In this document: piece after piece, positions 14,923-22,992 of the stretch
How the letters are laid out: each line of letters starts with the position of its first letter
Position numbering within the stretch: position 1 is the stretch's first letter
NCBI GenBank assembly: GCA_016179765.1
Contig: JACPCL010000041.1
Location: 1 to 56,900, forward strand
Origin: Chloroflexota bacterium
GTDB lineage: Bacteria > Chloroflexota > Dehalococcoidia > Lucifugimonadales > JACPCL1
Length of the DNA: 56,900 nt
Reading direction: 5' to 3'
Program-made: the position numbers and the translations under genes
The notes under the pieces: generated by a model
The model's database searches: none
Told to the model about the DNA's origin: nothing
The model's input: the letters and a program-made list of their open reading frames with translations, nothing else

Positions 14923-17283
14923 ATGCGACTCCTGCGGCATCCTATTAGTCTCTTTGGCCTCTCATTGCTGTTGCTGGCGCTGCTCACCAGCCTTGCCGCT
15001 GCCGACCCAGCTACCGTGCCCGGCGCGCCTCAGAACGTCCAGGCGTTCGCCGGAAACGCCCAGGCTACCGTCACCTGGACCGCACCTGCATCCAATGGCG
15101 GCAGCCCCATCACCAGCTTCACCGTCACCTCCAGCCCGGAGGGCAAGACCGCCACGGTGAACGGTTCCACCTTCGTAGCCACCGTCACGGGATTAACTAA
15201 CGGCGCCGCCTATACCTTCACCGTCACGGCCACCAATGCCATCGGTACCGGCCTCGCTTCGGCGCCTTCCAATGTGGTGACGCCTAGCGCGCCGCCGCCA
15301 CCTCCGCCTCCGCCTCCGCCCAGCGCGCCGCTGAACGTTACGGCCATCGCGGGGGACGGCCAGGCCATAGTGTGGTGGGAATCGCCGAGCTCCGCTGGCG
15401 GCGCACCCATTATTGTGTACACCATCACCTCCAGCCCGGATGGAAAGACCGCTTCAGTGGGCGGTGATACCCTCACCGCCACGGTTACTGGCCTGACCAA
15501 CGGCGTGGCCTACACCTTCACCGTCACGGCCACCAACGCCATCGGTCGGACGAGCGTGCCATCTGCGCCTTCGGCTCCGGTGACACCCAAGGGCGTCCCG
15601 TTGCCGCCGACCAACGTCATCGCCACGGCTGGCAACGCCTTCGCCACTGTCACGTGGAGCGCGCCCACTGACACAGGCGGCAGCCCTATCCTCCTCTACA
15701 CCGTAACCTCTATCCCTGGCGGCATCTCTGTGGCCACCGCGGCCTCGGTCCTGACCGCTACGGTCATCGGACTGACCAACGGCACGTCCTATACCTTCAC
15801 GGTGGTGGCAACGAACGCCGTAGGTGAAGGGCCTGCCTCTGCGCCGTCCAACGCCGTTATCCCTGCCACCGTGCCAGATGCTCCGACTAACGTCGCCGCC
15901 ACCGCTGGCAATGTCCAGGCCACCGTCACCTGGAACGCGCCTGCTTCTGACGGCGGCAGCCCTATCCTCTTCTACACCGTCACCTCTAACCCGGGTGGTA
16001 TCTCTGTGACCAGTTCTGCTGCCGTCCTGACCGCTAAGGTCACAGGCCTGACCGGCGGCCTCAGTTACACTTTCACCGTGAGGGCAACGAATGCAGTTGG
16101 ACAAGGGTCTGCCTCTGCGCCGTCAAATGCTGTTGTCCTTACCGGCGTTCCCCCCACTGTCAATGCTGGCCCCGACCAGACTGTAGACGAGGGCACGGCG
16201 GTGTCGTTGCCGCCCGCCACCTTTGTTGATCCCGACGTAGGCGAGACGCATACGGCAACCATCACCTGGGGCGACGGCGCTAGCTCCGTGGGGGCGGTGA
16301 GCGAGTCCCCTCAGACGGTCTCAGGTTCCCACACCTATTCTGGCAATGGCGTTTTCACGGTAACGGTCAAAGTGGTTGATAGCGGAGGACTGAGCGGCAC
16401 GGATAGCTTCATAGCCACGGTCAAGAACGTGGCCCCCGCCGTGAACGCTGGGCCGGACGCCGCCATCAACGAAGGCTCCACCTTCACCAGCAGCGGCTCC
16501 TTCACCGATGACGACTCCGCCGCATGGACTGCCACGGTGAACTACGGCGACGGCTCTGGGACAGCAGCCTTGACCCTCAAGCCGGACAAGACCTTCCATC
16601 TCAACCACCTGTACAAGGACAGCGGTACCTTCAGGGTTACCGTGACGGTGAAGGACGATGACGGCGGCGCAGGGGCAGATATGGCCCTGGTGACCGTGAA
16701 GAACCTGCCTCCCACCGTGGACGCCGGGCCAGACCTGGGCGGCGCGGAGGGCAGCCCGATACACCTTAACGCGTCCTTCGCAGACGCAGGCGTGCTTGAC
16801 ACGCACACCGCCGCCGTAAACTGGGGTGACGGCGTCACAACGCCGGGAGCAGTGAACGATGCCGCCCACACGGTCAGCGCTTCCCACGTCTACGCCGACA
16901 ATGGCGTCTACACCGTGACTGTGACCGTGACAGATAACGGCGGGGCCAGCGGCGCCGACTCCCTTACCGTCAAGATAGCCAACGTTGCCCCTGTGGTATC
17001 CGCCGCTTTAGACGCCACTGCCATTGCAAACGTGTCCTTCACGAAGTTCCTGGCCACCATCATTGACCCAGGGGTCGGCGACACCCACAAGGCCACCGTT
17101 GACTGGGGCGATGGCTCCGTAACTGCCGGGCAGGTGAGCAGTGGCGTCGTCTACGGCACGCACAAATACACCAAGCCCGGCCTGTACACCGTCACCATCA
17201 TCGTGAAGGACGACGATGGCGGCGTGGGCAAAGACACGCTGAAAATCCTGGTGAACGACCTGCGCGCCGCCTCGCGGCGGTAG
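14923..17283 (+). CDS. secreted protein with four FN3 and four PKD repeats
   Basis: A 786-residue extracellular repeat protein. It has a Sec signal peptide (MRLLRHPISLFGLSLLLLAL, cleavage after about residue 27). Four fibronectin type III modules follow (residues ~32-120, 135-222, 226-316, 317-407), each carrying variants of TNGxxYTFTVxATNAxG. A ten-proline hinge separates the first two. Four PKD modules complete the protein (~410-786), each with a WGDG/YGDG motif and a TVTVxVxDxGG strand. No catalytic, sortase, S-layer or membrane-anchor domain is seen, so it is probably an adhesin, matrix or surface-display protein. The near-identical FN3 modules imply internal duplication. It has its own ribosome binding site (GGGAGGA) and no operon partner. 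Confidence 0.9.
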   Translation: MRLLRHPISLFGLSLLLLALLTSLAAADPATVPGAPQNVQAFAGNAQATVTWTAPASNGGSPITSFTVTSSPEGKTATVNGSTFVATVTGLTNGAAYTFTVTATNAIGTGLASAPSNVVTPSAPPPPPPPPPPSAPLNVTAIAGDGQAIVWWESPSSAGGAPIIVYTITSSPDGKTASVGGDTLTATVTGLTNGVAYTFTVTATNAIGRTSVPSAPSAPVTPKGVPLPPTNVIATAGNAFATVTWSAPTDTGGSPILLYTVTSIPGGISVATAASVLTATVIGLTNGTSYTFTVVATNAVGEGPASAPSNAVIPATVPDAPTNVAATAGNVQATVTWNAPASDGGSPILFYTVTSNPGGISVTSSAAVLTAKVTGLTGGLSYTFTVRATNAVGQGSASAPSNAVVLTGVPPTVNAGPDQTVDEGTAVSLPPATFVDPDVGETHTATITWGDGASSVGAVSESPQTVSGSHTYSGNGVFTVTVKVVDSGGLSGTDSFIATVKNVAPAVNAGPDAAINEGSTFTSSGSFTDDDSAAWTATVNYGDGSGTAALTLKPDKTFHLNHLYKDSGTFRVTVTVKDDDGGAGADMALVTVKNLPPTVDAGPDLGGAEGSPIHLNASFADAGVLDTHTAAVNWGDGVTTPGAVNDAAHTVSASHVYADNGVYTVTVTVTDNGGASGADSLTVKIANVAPVVSAALDATAIANVSFTKFLATIIDPGVGDTHKATVDWGDGSVTAGQVSSGVVYGTHKYTKPGLYTVTIIVKDDDGGVGKDTLKILVNDLRAASRR

Positions 17284-17416
17284 CGGCTTTTATCTGTCTT
17301 GTGTGCAGAGAATTCGGTTGTGCCGTCCCTTTCATAGGGCGACATCAAGCCGCACCCTTACGGTCATTAACCAAATGCTTTTGCTTCGGCAAGCAGGACT
17401 TTACCCCCTATCCCTG

Positions 17417-17469
17417 CCTTCCCCCGCAAGGGGGGAAGGGGTGGGCTTCCTCCCCCTTGACGGGGGAGG
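17417..17469. repeat. two tandem GC-rich hairpins (dispersed repeat)
   Basis: CCTTCCCCC-GCAA-GGGGGGAAGG is followed closely by CCTCCCCC-TTGAC-GGGGGAGG. The arrangement resembles the intergenic repeats near 9100 and 10360. It lies in the 337-bp spacer between the FN3/PKD gene and ybeY. No other feature is evident there. Confidence 0.45.
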
Positions 17470-17620
17470 ATTGAGGTAGGGGTGAAACGCTCCGCTAATT
17501 GCTAGATAGGCTATCTTGTTCATGCCATTCACGGCGCAATGACGTCAATCCCCAAAACAGCCATGACCCGCCGGTCAAAGCTTCCTTCCGCCCATCCTGG
17601 CCCTGTGCTATCATCAACCC

Positions 17621-18175
17621 ATGAGCACCGTGGCCATCTCAGGGCGTCGCATCCAGGTCAACGTCTTCCCCGCCTACCGGCGGCAGCGGGCGGCGGTTCC
17701 CTGGCTGCGCCGCGTGGCCCAGCAAGCTCTCATGGAGGGGCAGGCCGCACAGGGCAGGGGGAGGCCCCCCAGGTATCGCGCCCTCAGCCTTACTATCGCC
17801 GACGACGATACGGTCCGCCGCCTTAACCGGGACTACCGCGGCCTGGATGAAGCAACGGATGTCCTGGCCTTCGCCTTTGACCACCCAGGGGTGTATGAAG
17901 GGGAGGGCCTCCCGCCGCCTGCCGCTGACGTGCCCTTCCTGGCGGTGCCTGAGGAGGAGGGCTTCGCCGGCGAGGTGATCGTCGCCTTCCCCCAATGCCA
18001 GAGGCAGGCAGCAGAAGGGGGCCACTCCCCTGATGACGAAATGGCCTTGCTTGTTGCCCACGGCGTGCTGCATCTTCTTGGGTACGATCATGTCACACCA
18101 GAGGAGGAGCAGGCCATGCAGACCCTGGAGCGGCGCATCCTTTCCAAGCTTGGCATCCAGGACCCGCGCCGATGA
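17621..18175 (+). CDS. ybeY: endoribonuclease YbeY (16S rRNA maturation)
   Basis: A 184-residue zinc-dependent RNase required for 16S rRNA 3' maturation and ribosome quality control. The zinc site HGVLHLLGYDH (His147, His151, His157) follows the H-x3-H-x5-H signature. The central NRDYRGLDEATDVLAFAF segment is characteristic. The C-terminal helix is normal. The stop codon overlaps the dnaX start by 4 nt, so it heads the recombination/replication operon that follows. Confidence 0.95.
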   Translation: MSTVAISGRRIQVNVFPAYRRQRAAVPWLRRVAQQALMEGQAAQGRGRPPRYRALSLTIADDDTVRRLNRDYRGLDEATDVLAFAFDHPGVYEGEGLPPPAADVPFLAVPEEEGFAGEVIVAFPQCQRQAAEGGHSPDDEMALLVAHGVLHLLGYDHVTPEEEQAMQTLERRILSKLGIQDPRR

Positions 18176-19851
18176 ACGCCCAGGTCTACTACCGCCGGTG
18201 GCGTCCCGGGCGTTTTGAGGACCTGGTGGGCCAGGAGCCGGTAGCCCGCACCCTGAAGCAGGCCATCGCCCGCAACCGCATCGCCCACGCCTACCTCTTC
18301 TGCGGCCCGCGGGGCACCGGCAAGACCAGCACCGCCCGCATCCTGGCCAAAGCGGCCAACTGCCTCTCGCCCCAGGATGGGGAGCCGTGCAACCGGTGTC
18401 GCCTGTGCCTGGCGGTCAACGAGGGCCGCGCCCTGGACCTGGTGGAGATAGACGCCGCCAGCAACCGCGGCATTGACGAGGTGCGCTCCATCCGAGAGAA
18501 GGTGCATTACGCTCCCGCTGAGGGCAGGTACAAGGTCTACGTCCTGGACGAGGCCCACATGCTCACCGACGCCGCAGCCGACGCCCTCCTGAAGACCCTG
18601 GAAGAGCCGCCGGCCCACATCATCTTCATCCTGGCCACCACCGACCCTCAGAAGCTGGCGCCCACCATCGTCTCCCGCTGCCAGCGCTATGACTTCCGAC
18701 GGTTGGAGGTGGAGGCGATGGCAGGGATGCTGGCCCGCATCTGCCAGTCCGAGGGCATTCAAGCCGACCCATTGGCGTTGCGGGCCATCTCCCGCAGCGC
18801 CGACGGGAGTATGAGGGATGCCGAAAGCCTCCTGGAACAGGCGGCCACCTCCTTCGGCAGCCCCCTTACCCAGGAGCAGGTGCGCCTGCTCCTGGGCCTC
18901 GCCGATGATGAGCGCGTCCGCGTCCTCGTGGGGCAGATGCTTCAGGCTCAGGTGCCCGAGGCCCTTGCCACCCTGAGCGCCATCGCCTCCGAGGGCCTGA
19001 GCCTGCGCCAGCTCCATCGCCAGATGGTGGACGAGGTGCGGGACCTGTTGCTGGTCAAAGCAGGCGCCCGGCAGATGGCCTCCCAACCCGAAGAGGTGAC
19101 AAAAGAGCAGACGCAGTTGCTTCAGGCGACATCCATGGAGCGGCTGTTGTACACTCTGCGCCAGCTTGGCCAAGTCACCTTCCGGCCAGAGGCCCCTCCG
19201 ACCCTGGCCCTGGAGTTGGCCGTTATAGAGGCGGCCCAAGGCAAGGCCGCCAGTCAGGCGGCGCCCGCTGTTGCCGCGCCCTCTCCTACGGCTGCGCGTC
19301 GTCCCGCCGTAGAGTCACGCTCCGCCGCCAGGCCGGCCGTCCCCCCACCTTCAACGCACCAGGAGCGGCCCGCCCCCATCCAAGGTCAGAGCACCCCGCC
19401 ACCAGCCGGGCCTCGCCCGCCAGCGCCCCCTGGGGCAGAGCCGCCCACGGCGGCCAGCGACGGCGCTACCCCGGAAGAGCGGCTGCGTGCTCGTTGGGGA
19501 GAAATCGTGAGGTCATTGGAACGTCGCAAAGGCCGGCGCTATTATTTGGGGCCACTCCTCAAGGATTGCAAACAATACCGTCTTGAAGACGGTACCCTCT
19601 TCCTAGAGTTTGCCCATCAGTCCCATATGGAGCGCATCCAGGAAGAAATGGACACGCCGGAAGGCCGCCGGCAGTTTATGGATACCATCACGAAGGCTGT
19701 TGGACTGCCGTCGCCTCCGAAACTGGAGCTCATTGCACCCACCACTTCCCAGCGGATGGACAAAGGCAGCCGCAGCCCCCTGGTGCAGGCGGCTCTCAGC
19801 ATGGGGGGCCGCATTATTGATGAGACCGAGGAGAAGGACGACGATGAATAG
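18172..19851 (+). CDS. dnaX: DNA polymerase III subunits gamma/tau
   Basis: The clamp-loader ATPase of the replicative polymerase, 559 residues. Walker A is GPRGTGKT (residues 45-52), the zinc module has Cys64, Cys73, Cys76 and Cys79, Walker B is DEAH (126-129), and the sensor region SRCQRYDFRRL follows. Residues ~360-430 form a Pro/Ala-rich linker, followed by a short tau-like C-terminal domain. No A-rich slippery heptamer is visible, so there is no sign of a programmed frameshift for a short gamma form. It overlaps ybeY upstream and ybaB downstream. Confidence 0.96.
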   Translation: MNAQVYYRRWRPGRFEDLVGQEPVARTLKQAIARNRIAHAYLFCGPRGTGKTSTARILAKAANCLSPQDGEPCNRCRLCLAVNEGRALDLVEIDAASNRGIDEVRSIREKVHYAPAEGRYKVYVLDEAHMLTDAAADALLKTLEEPPAHIIFILATTDPQKLAPTIVSRCQRYDFRRLEVEAMAGMLARICQSEGIQADPLALRAISRSADGSMRDAESLLEQAATSFGSPLTQEQVRLLLGLADDERVRVLVGQMLQAQVPEALATLSAIASEGLSLRQLHRQMVDEVRDLLLVKAGARQMASQPEEVTKEQTQLLQATSMERLLYTLRQLGQVTFRPEAPPTLALELAVIEAAQGKAASQAAPAVAAPSPTAARRPAVESRSAARPAVPPPSTHQERPAPIQGQSTPPPAGPRPPAPPGAEPPTAASDGATPEERLRARWGEIVRSLERRKGRRYYLGPLLKDCKQYRLEDGTLFLEFAHQSHMERIQEEMDTPEGRRQFMDTITKAVGLPSPPKLELIAPTTSQRMDKGSRSPLVQAALSMGGRIIDETEEKDDDE

Positions 19852-20149
19852 GAACATGCTACGCCAGGCCCAGCAACTCCAACAGCGTATTATGAAGATG
19901 CAGGAGGAACTGGAGCGCGTTACGGTGGAGGCCACCGCCGGGGGAGGTGCTGTCAAGGTCACCGCCACGGGCAAGCAACGGGTGACTTCCATCAAGATAG
20001 ACCCGTCGGCGGTGGACCCTCAGGACGTTACGATGCTGGAGGACATGGTGCTGGCTGCCGTCAACGAGGCTTTGGACAAGGCGGTAGAGATGGCAAACCA
20101 GAAGATGAGCGCCGTCACGGGCGGCATGAAAATACCTGGGCTGATGTAA
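19844..20149 (+). CDS. ybaB: YbaB/EbfC nucleoid-associated protein
   Basis: A 101-residue dimeric DNA-binding protein of the YbaB/EbfC family. The N-terminal coiled helix (MLRQAQQLQQRIMKMQEELE), the central VTATGKQRVTSIKIDP strand pair and the C-terminal MANQKMSAVTGGMKIPG tail are characteristic. The start is the ATG inside the dnaX stop region (8-nt overlap); an internal ATG 12 nt later is possible. In most bacteria recR follows directly; here a TPR-PIN pair is inserted between them. Confidence 0.93.
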   Translation: MNRNMLRQAQQLQQRIMKMQEELERVTVEATAGGGAVKVTATGKQRVTSIKIDPSAVDPQDVTMLEDMVLAAVNEALDKAVEMANQKMSAVTGGMKIPGLM

Positions 20150-20173
20150 TTCTCCTGACGCATCCCATTCAAC

Positions 20174-21163
20174 ATGACCACGCTAGCCATTCTGGAATAC
20201 GCTCCGATAGAGATTGCTCGGCCTTCTATCTCAGAAGAGCTAAGCAAACTTAAACTGCAGAGGCATTCAAAGCCTGCCGTTGCGCTCCTTTTGGCGCTAC
20301 TGTCCCCAGATGTTAGCGCTGAGGAGCTATACCCTCTTTTGCTAGACCCTGCGACAGCCCAACTGCCTGCCAAAATACAAGGATTCGCATGGGATGTCTA
20401 TGGAGCAACGCTGCACCAAGCAGGGCGCTATGCGGAAGCGCTGACGGCGTACCAACAAGCCATCAAGGTGCGGCCCGATTACCCGGATGCGCACTACGAC
20501 CGAGGAGTTGTTCTGGTACAACTGGGCCGCCATCAGGAGGCGCTGGAGACCTTCCAGCGCGCCATCCAACTGCGGCCTCATTTCCCCGAAGCCCACAACA
20601 ACCAGGGCGTGATTCTTGTGCAACTGGGCCACAACCAGGAGGCGTTGAAGGCCTTTGAGAAGGCCATCAAGTTCAAGGCCATCCAGCTAGGGCCTGATGA
20701 CCCCGCGGCCCATAACAACCGAAGCGTGGTTCTTGGGCTACTGGGCCGCTATTCGGAGGCCTTGGAGGCTTTAGAGAATGCGTACCCTTTGAGACGTACA
20801 TCCTCAGACGTTGGACAAAGAATCTACAGGGCGTCGTCACACATGTCGCTCCTCTTCGGCCTCTCCGCCCTGAAACGCCGGTGGCTCCCGGACCTGGAAG
20901 CAGCGACGAAAGCCTTCATCAAGTGGCGCGCCAGGGCACGCCGCGATAAACAGCTTGCAGCTTTCAAGCAGGCGATGGAGGAGTTCAAGGAGGGGCTTTC
21001 TGAAGAAGAGGCAGAGAGCTTTGAAGAGTTCATGCTGGGTGTGCGCCTTGCCTCCATACGTAATCCGTTTAGACGCTGGGAAGCCCTTGGGAAAGAGATT
21101 AGCAGGGACTGGCCCAAAGATGTATCTGCTGTGGAAGCAGTCCACGAGCAGCGCCGATGGTAG
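20174..21163 (+). CDS. TPR-repeat protein overlapping a PIN nuclease gene
   Basis: A 329-residue protein without signal peptide. Residues ~70-190 contain at least three tetratricopeptide repeats (e.g. GRYAEALTAYQQAIKVRPDY, GRHQEALETFQRAIQLRPHF, GHNQEALKAFEKAIKFKAIQ), with a degenerate fourth (GRYSEALEALENAYPLR). The last ~60 residues are helical and end in WPKDVSAVEAVHEQRRW, which resembles the tail of small antitoxins that precede VapC genes. The gene overlaps the following PIN gene by 7 nt. Base composition looks lower in GC than dnaX or recR, suggesting acquisition. A scaffold or antitoxin role for the PIN protein is an inference. Confidence 0.75.
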   Translation: MTTLAILEYAPIEIARPSISEELSKLKLQRHSKPAVALLLALLSPDVSAEELYPLLLDPATAQLPAKIQGFAWDVYGATLHQAGRYAEALTAYQQAIKVRPDYPDAHYDRGVVLVQLGRHQEALETFQRAIQLRPHFPEAHNNQGVILVQLGHNQEALKAFEKAIKFKAIQLGPDDPAAHNNRSVVLGLLGRYSEALEALENAYPLRRTSSDVGQRIYRASSHMSLLFGLSALKRRWLPDLEAATKAFIKWRARARRDKQLAAFKQAMEEFKEGLSEEEAESFEEFMLGVRLASIRNPFRRWEALGKEISRDWPKDVSAVEAVHEQRRW

Positions 21164-21576
21164 AAGAAGTAGTGGTGGATGCTAGCGTTCTGGTAGCCTC
21201 TTTTCTTGATCATCAGGACCATCATACCGAAGCCTTGGAGTACACTAGGGGCCTGGAGTCTGGCAACTACTTTTTCCATCTACCCCGATTGGCGTTGATA
21301 GAGACCTTAGCCGCTGTCAACCGAAGGGCGCAACGTAATCAGCAGGTTTACGTGGCGAATGCCCAGAGTAGCTTTGAACAGTGGCTGGCTGACGGGAAGA
21401 TTGCCTTCTACGACCTGGATGGGAACAGGGCCAAAAATGCTGTGGACACAGCTCTAAGGGACCGGCTCAGCGGCGCCGACGCTGTGTATGCTGCTTTAGC
21501 CGAAGAGCTTGGCCTGGAATTGAAAACTTTTGACCAAGAGCAATCTCAGCGCTTTCAAGGCCGGGGTTCGCTATGA
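21157..21576 (+). CDS. PIN-domain ribonuclease (VapC-like)
   Basis: A 139-residue PIN domain, the Mg2+-dependent RNase fold of VapC toxins. The four expected acids are present: Asp8 (VVVDASVLVAS), Glu49 (LALIETLAAVNRR), Asp108 (LSGADAVYAALAEELG) and Asp126 (LKTFDQEQ). It starts inside the end of the TPR gene and ends inside the start of recR (ATGA, 4 nt), so translation of all three is likely coupled. This places a potential toxin under the control of the dnaX-recR housekeeping operon. All catalytic residues are intact, so it is probably active unless bound by a partner. Confidence 0.88.
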   Translation: MVEEVVVDASVLVASFLDHQDHHTEALEYTRGLESGNYFFHLPRLALIETLAAVNRRAQRNQQVYVANAQSSFEQWLADGKIAFYDLDGNRAKNAVDTALRDRLSGADAVYAALAEELGLELKTFDQEQSQRFQGRGSL

Positions 21577-22187
21577 CCACCAACGAGTTCCTGCCCGCTG
21601 CTGCGCCGGTGGCCCGCCTCATCCAGGAGCTGCACAAGCTCCCGGGCGTCGGCACCAAGACGGCTCAGCGCCTCACCTACTACCTGGTGCGTATGCCAGA
21701 GGAGGAAGCCCGCGCCCTGGCCCAGGCCATCATCGCCGTGAAGGAGCGGATCATCCTCTGCTCCCAGTGCCAGAACCTGACGGAGACCGACCCTTGTCCT
21801 ATCTGCACCGACCCGGCCCGCGACCAGACCGCCATCTGCGTCCTGGAGGAGCCCCTGGACGTGCTGGCTCTGGAGCGCACCCGCTGCTACAAGGGGCTGT
21901 ACCACGTCCTGCACGGTGTTATCTCCCCCATCAACGGCATTGGCGTGGAGGAGCTGAAGATACGGGAGCTGCTGGTGCGCCTGAAGGGCGACACGGTGCA
22001 AGAGATCGTCCTGGCCACCAACCCGAACCTGGAGGGAGAGGCAACCGCTATGTATGTTCACCGGCTGGTGTCGCCCCTGGTGCCTAGGGTTACTCGTCTG
22101 GCCCGGGGCCTACCCGTGGGCGGCGACCTGGAGTACGCAGACCAGGTGACCCTGACCCGCGCCTTCCAGGGAAGGAATGAGATGTAG
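21573..22187 (+). CDS. recR: recombination mediator RecR
   Basis: A 204-residue RecR, which with RecO loads RecA at gaps. It has the N-terminal helix-hairpin-helix (LHKLPGVGTKTAQRLTYYL), a four-Cys zinc module (CSQCQNL...CPIC), a Toprim domain (ICVLEEPLDVLALERT ... IVLATNPNLEGEATAMY) and the C-terminal ARGLPVGGDLEYAD segment. It is followed directly by recO, a pairing that makes functional sense. Confidence 0.96.
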   Translation: MTTNEFLPAAAPVARLIQELHKLPGVGTKTAQRLTYYLVRMPEEEARALAQAIIAVKERIILCSQCQNLTETDPCPICTDPARDQTAICVLEEPLDVLALERTRCYKGLYHVLHGVISPINGIGVEELKIRELLVRLKGDTVQEIVLATNPNLEGEATAMYVHRLVSPLVPRVTRLARGLPVGGDLEYADQVTLTRAFQGRNEM

Positions 22188-22188
22188 C

Positions 22189-22983
22189 ATGTCCAGGCCC
22201 CGCAGCTTCAACACCGAGGCCCTGGTGGTCCGCTCCACTGAACTGGGGGAAGCCGACCGCCTGCTAACTCTGCTGACGCCCGCCTACGGCAAGCTCCAGG
22301 TCAGCGCGCGGGGCGTGCGCAAGGCCACCAGCAAACTGGGCGGCCACCTTGACCTGCTGACGCGCTCCTCCCTGACGCTGAGCCAGGGCCAGAGCCTAGA
22401 CACCATCACGGGTGCGGAGGCTGTGGAAACCTTCATGGCCCTGAAGGCAGACCTGAGAGCCCTCTCCAAAGCGCTGTACCTGTTGGAGTTGGCCGACGCC
22501 TTTCATCCCCTGGGCTCGCCAAATCCCCCGGCCTACGATTTGTTGTTGGAGACGCTGCGTGTCCTGGAGTCCACCGCCGACCACGAGCTGGCCCTGCGCT
22601 TCTGTGAGTTGCGCCTGCTGGACCTCTGCGGCTTCCTGCCCCAGCTTGCCCAGTGCGTCCAATGCCAGGAGAAGCTCCTGCCCGGCGGCCATTTCCTCAG
22701 CCCCGCCGCAGGGGGCGTGCTGTGCCCCGCGTGCAAGGCCCCCTTTGCCGACGCCGCGCCCATTTCCGTGGAGGCCCTCAAGGTGCTACGCTATCTTGCA
22801 ACAAACCTGCTGGCCGCAGCCATGCGGGTCAACGTTGGACCGCCCTTGCAACGGGAGCTGGCGGCCCTCCTGAGCAACCTCCTTCGCTATACCCTGGAGC
22901 GGGAGCTGCGTTCCGCCGCTTTCCTGCGGACCATCGCCCAGCAGTGGCCAAAGGCGGAAGGTCTGGCCGCCAGCGCTCCCTGA
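22189..22983 (+). CDS. recO: DNA repair protein RecO
   Basis: A 264-residue RecO. The N-terminal OB fold (TEALVVRSTELGEADRLLTL) is followed by a helical domain and a four-Cys zinc element (CVQCQEK ... CPACKAPF). The ATG just after the recR stop was chosen, with GGAAGGA about 12 nt upstream; an alternative ATG 12 nt earlier overlaps recR. It works with RecR in the RecFOR pathway. It lies 9 nt before accC. Confidence 0.92.
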   Translation: MSRPRSFNTEALVVRSTELGEADRLLTLLTPAYGKLQVSARGVRKATSKLGGHLDLLTRSSLTLSQGQSLDTITGAEAVETFMALKADLRALSKALYLLELADAFHPLGSPNPPAYDLLLETLRVLESTADHELALRFCELRLLDLCGFLPQLAQCVQCQEKLLPGGHFLSPAAGGVLCPACKAPFADAAPISVEALKVLRYLATNLLAAAMRVNVGPPLQRELAALLSNLLRYTLERELRSAAFLRTIAQQWPKAEGLAASAP

Positions 22984-22992
22984 GGTAATGCT

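Noticed and set aside
18172-19851. Programmed ribosomal frameshift in dnaX
   Set aside because: No A-rich slippery heptamer followed by a hairpin was seen near the end of the ATPase part; a full-length product is expected.
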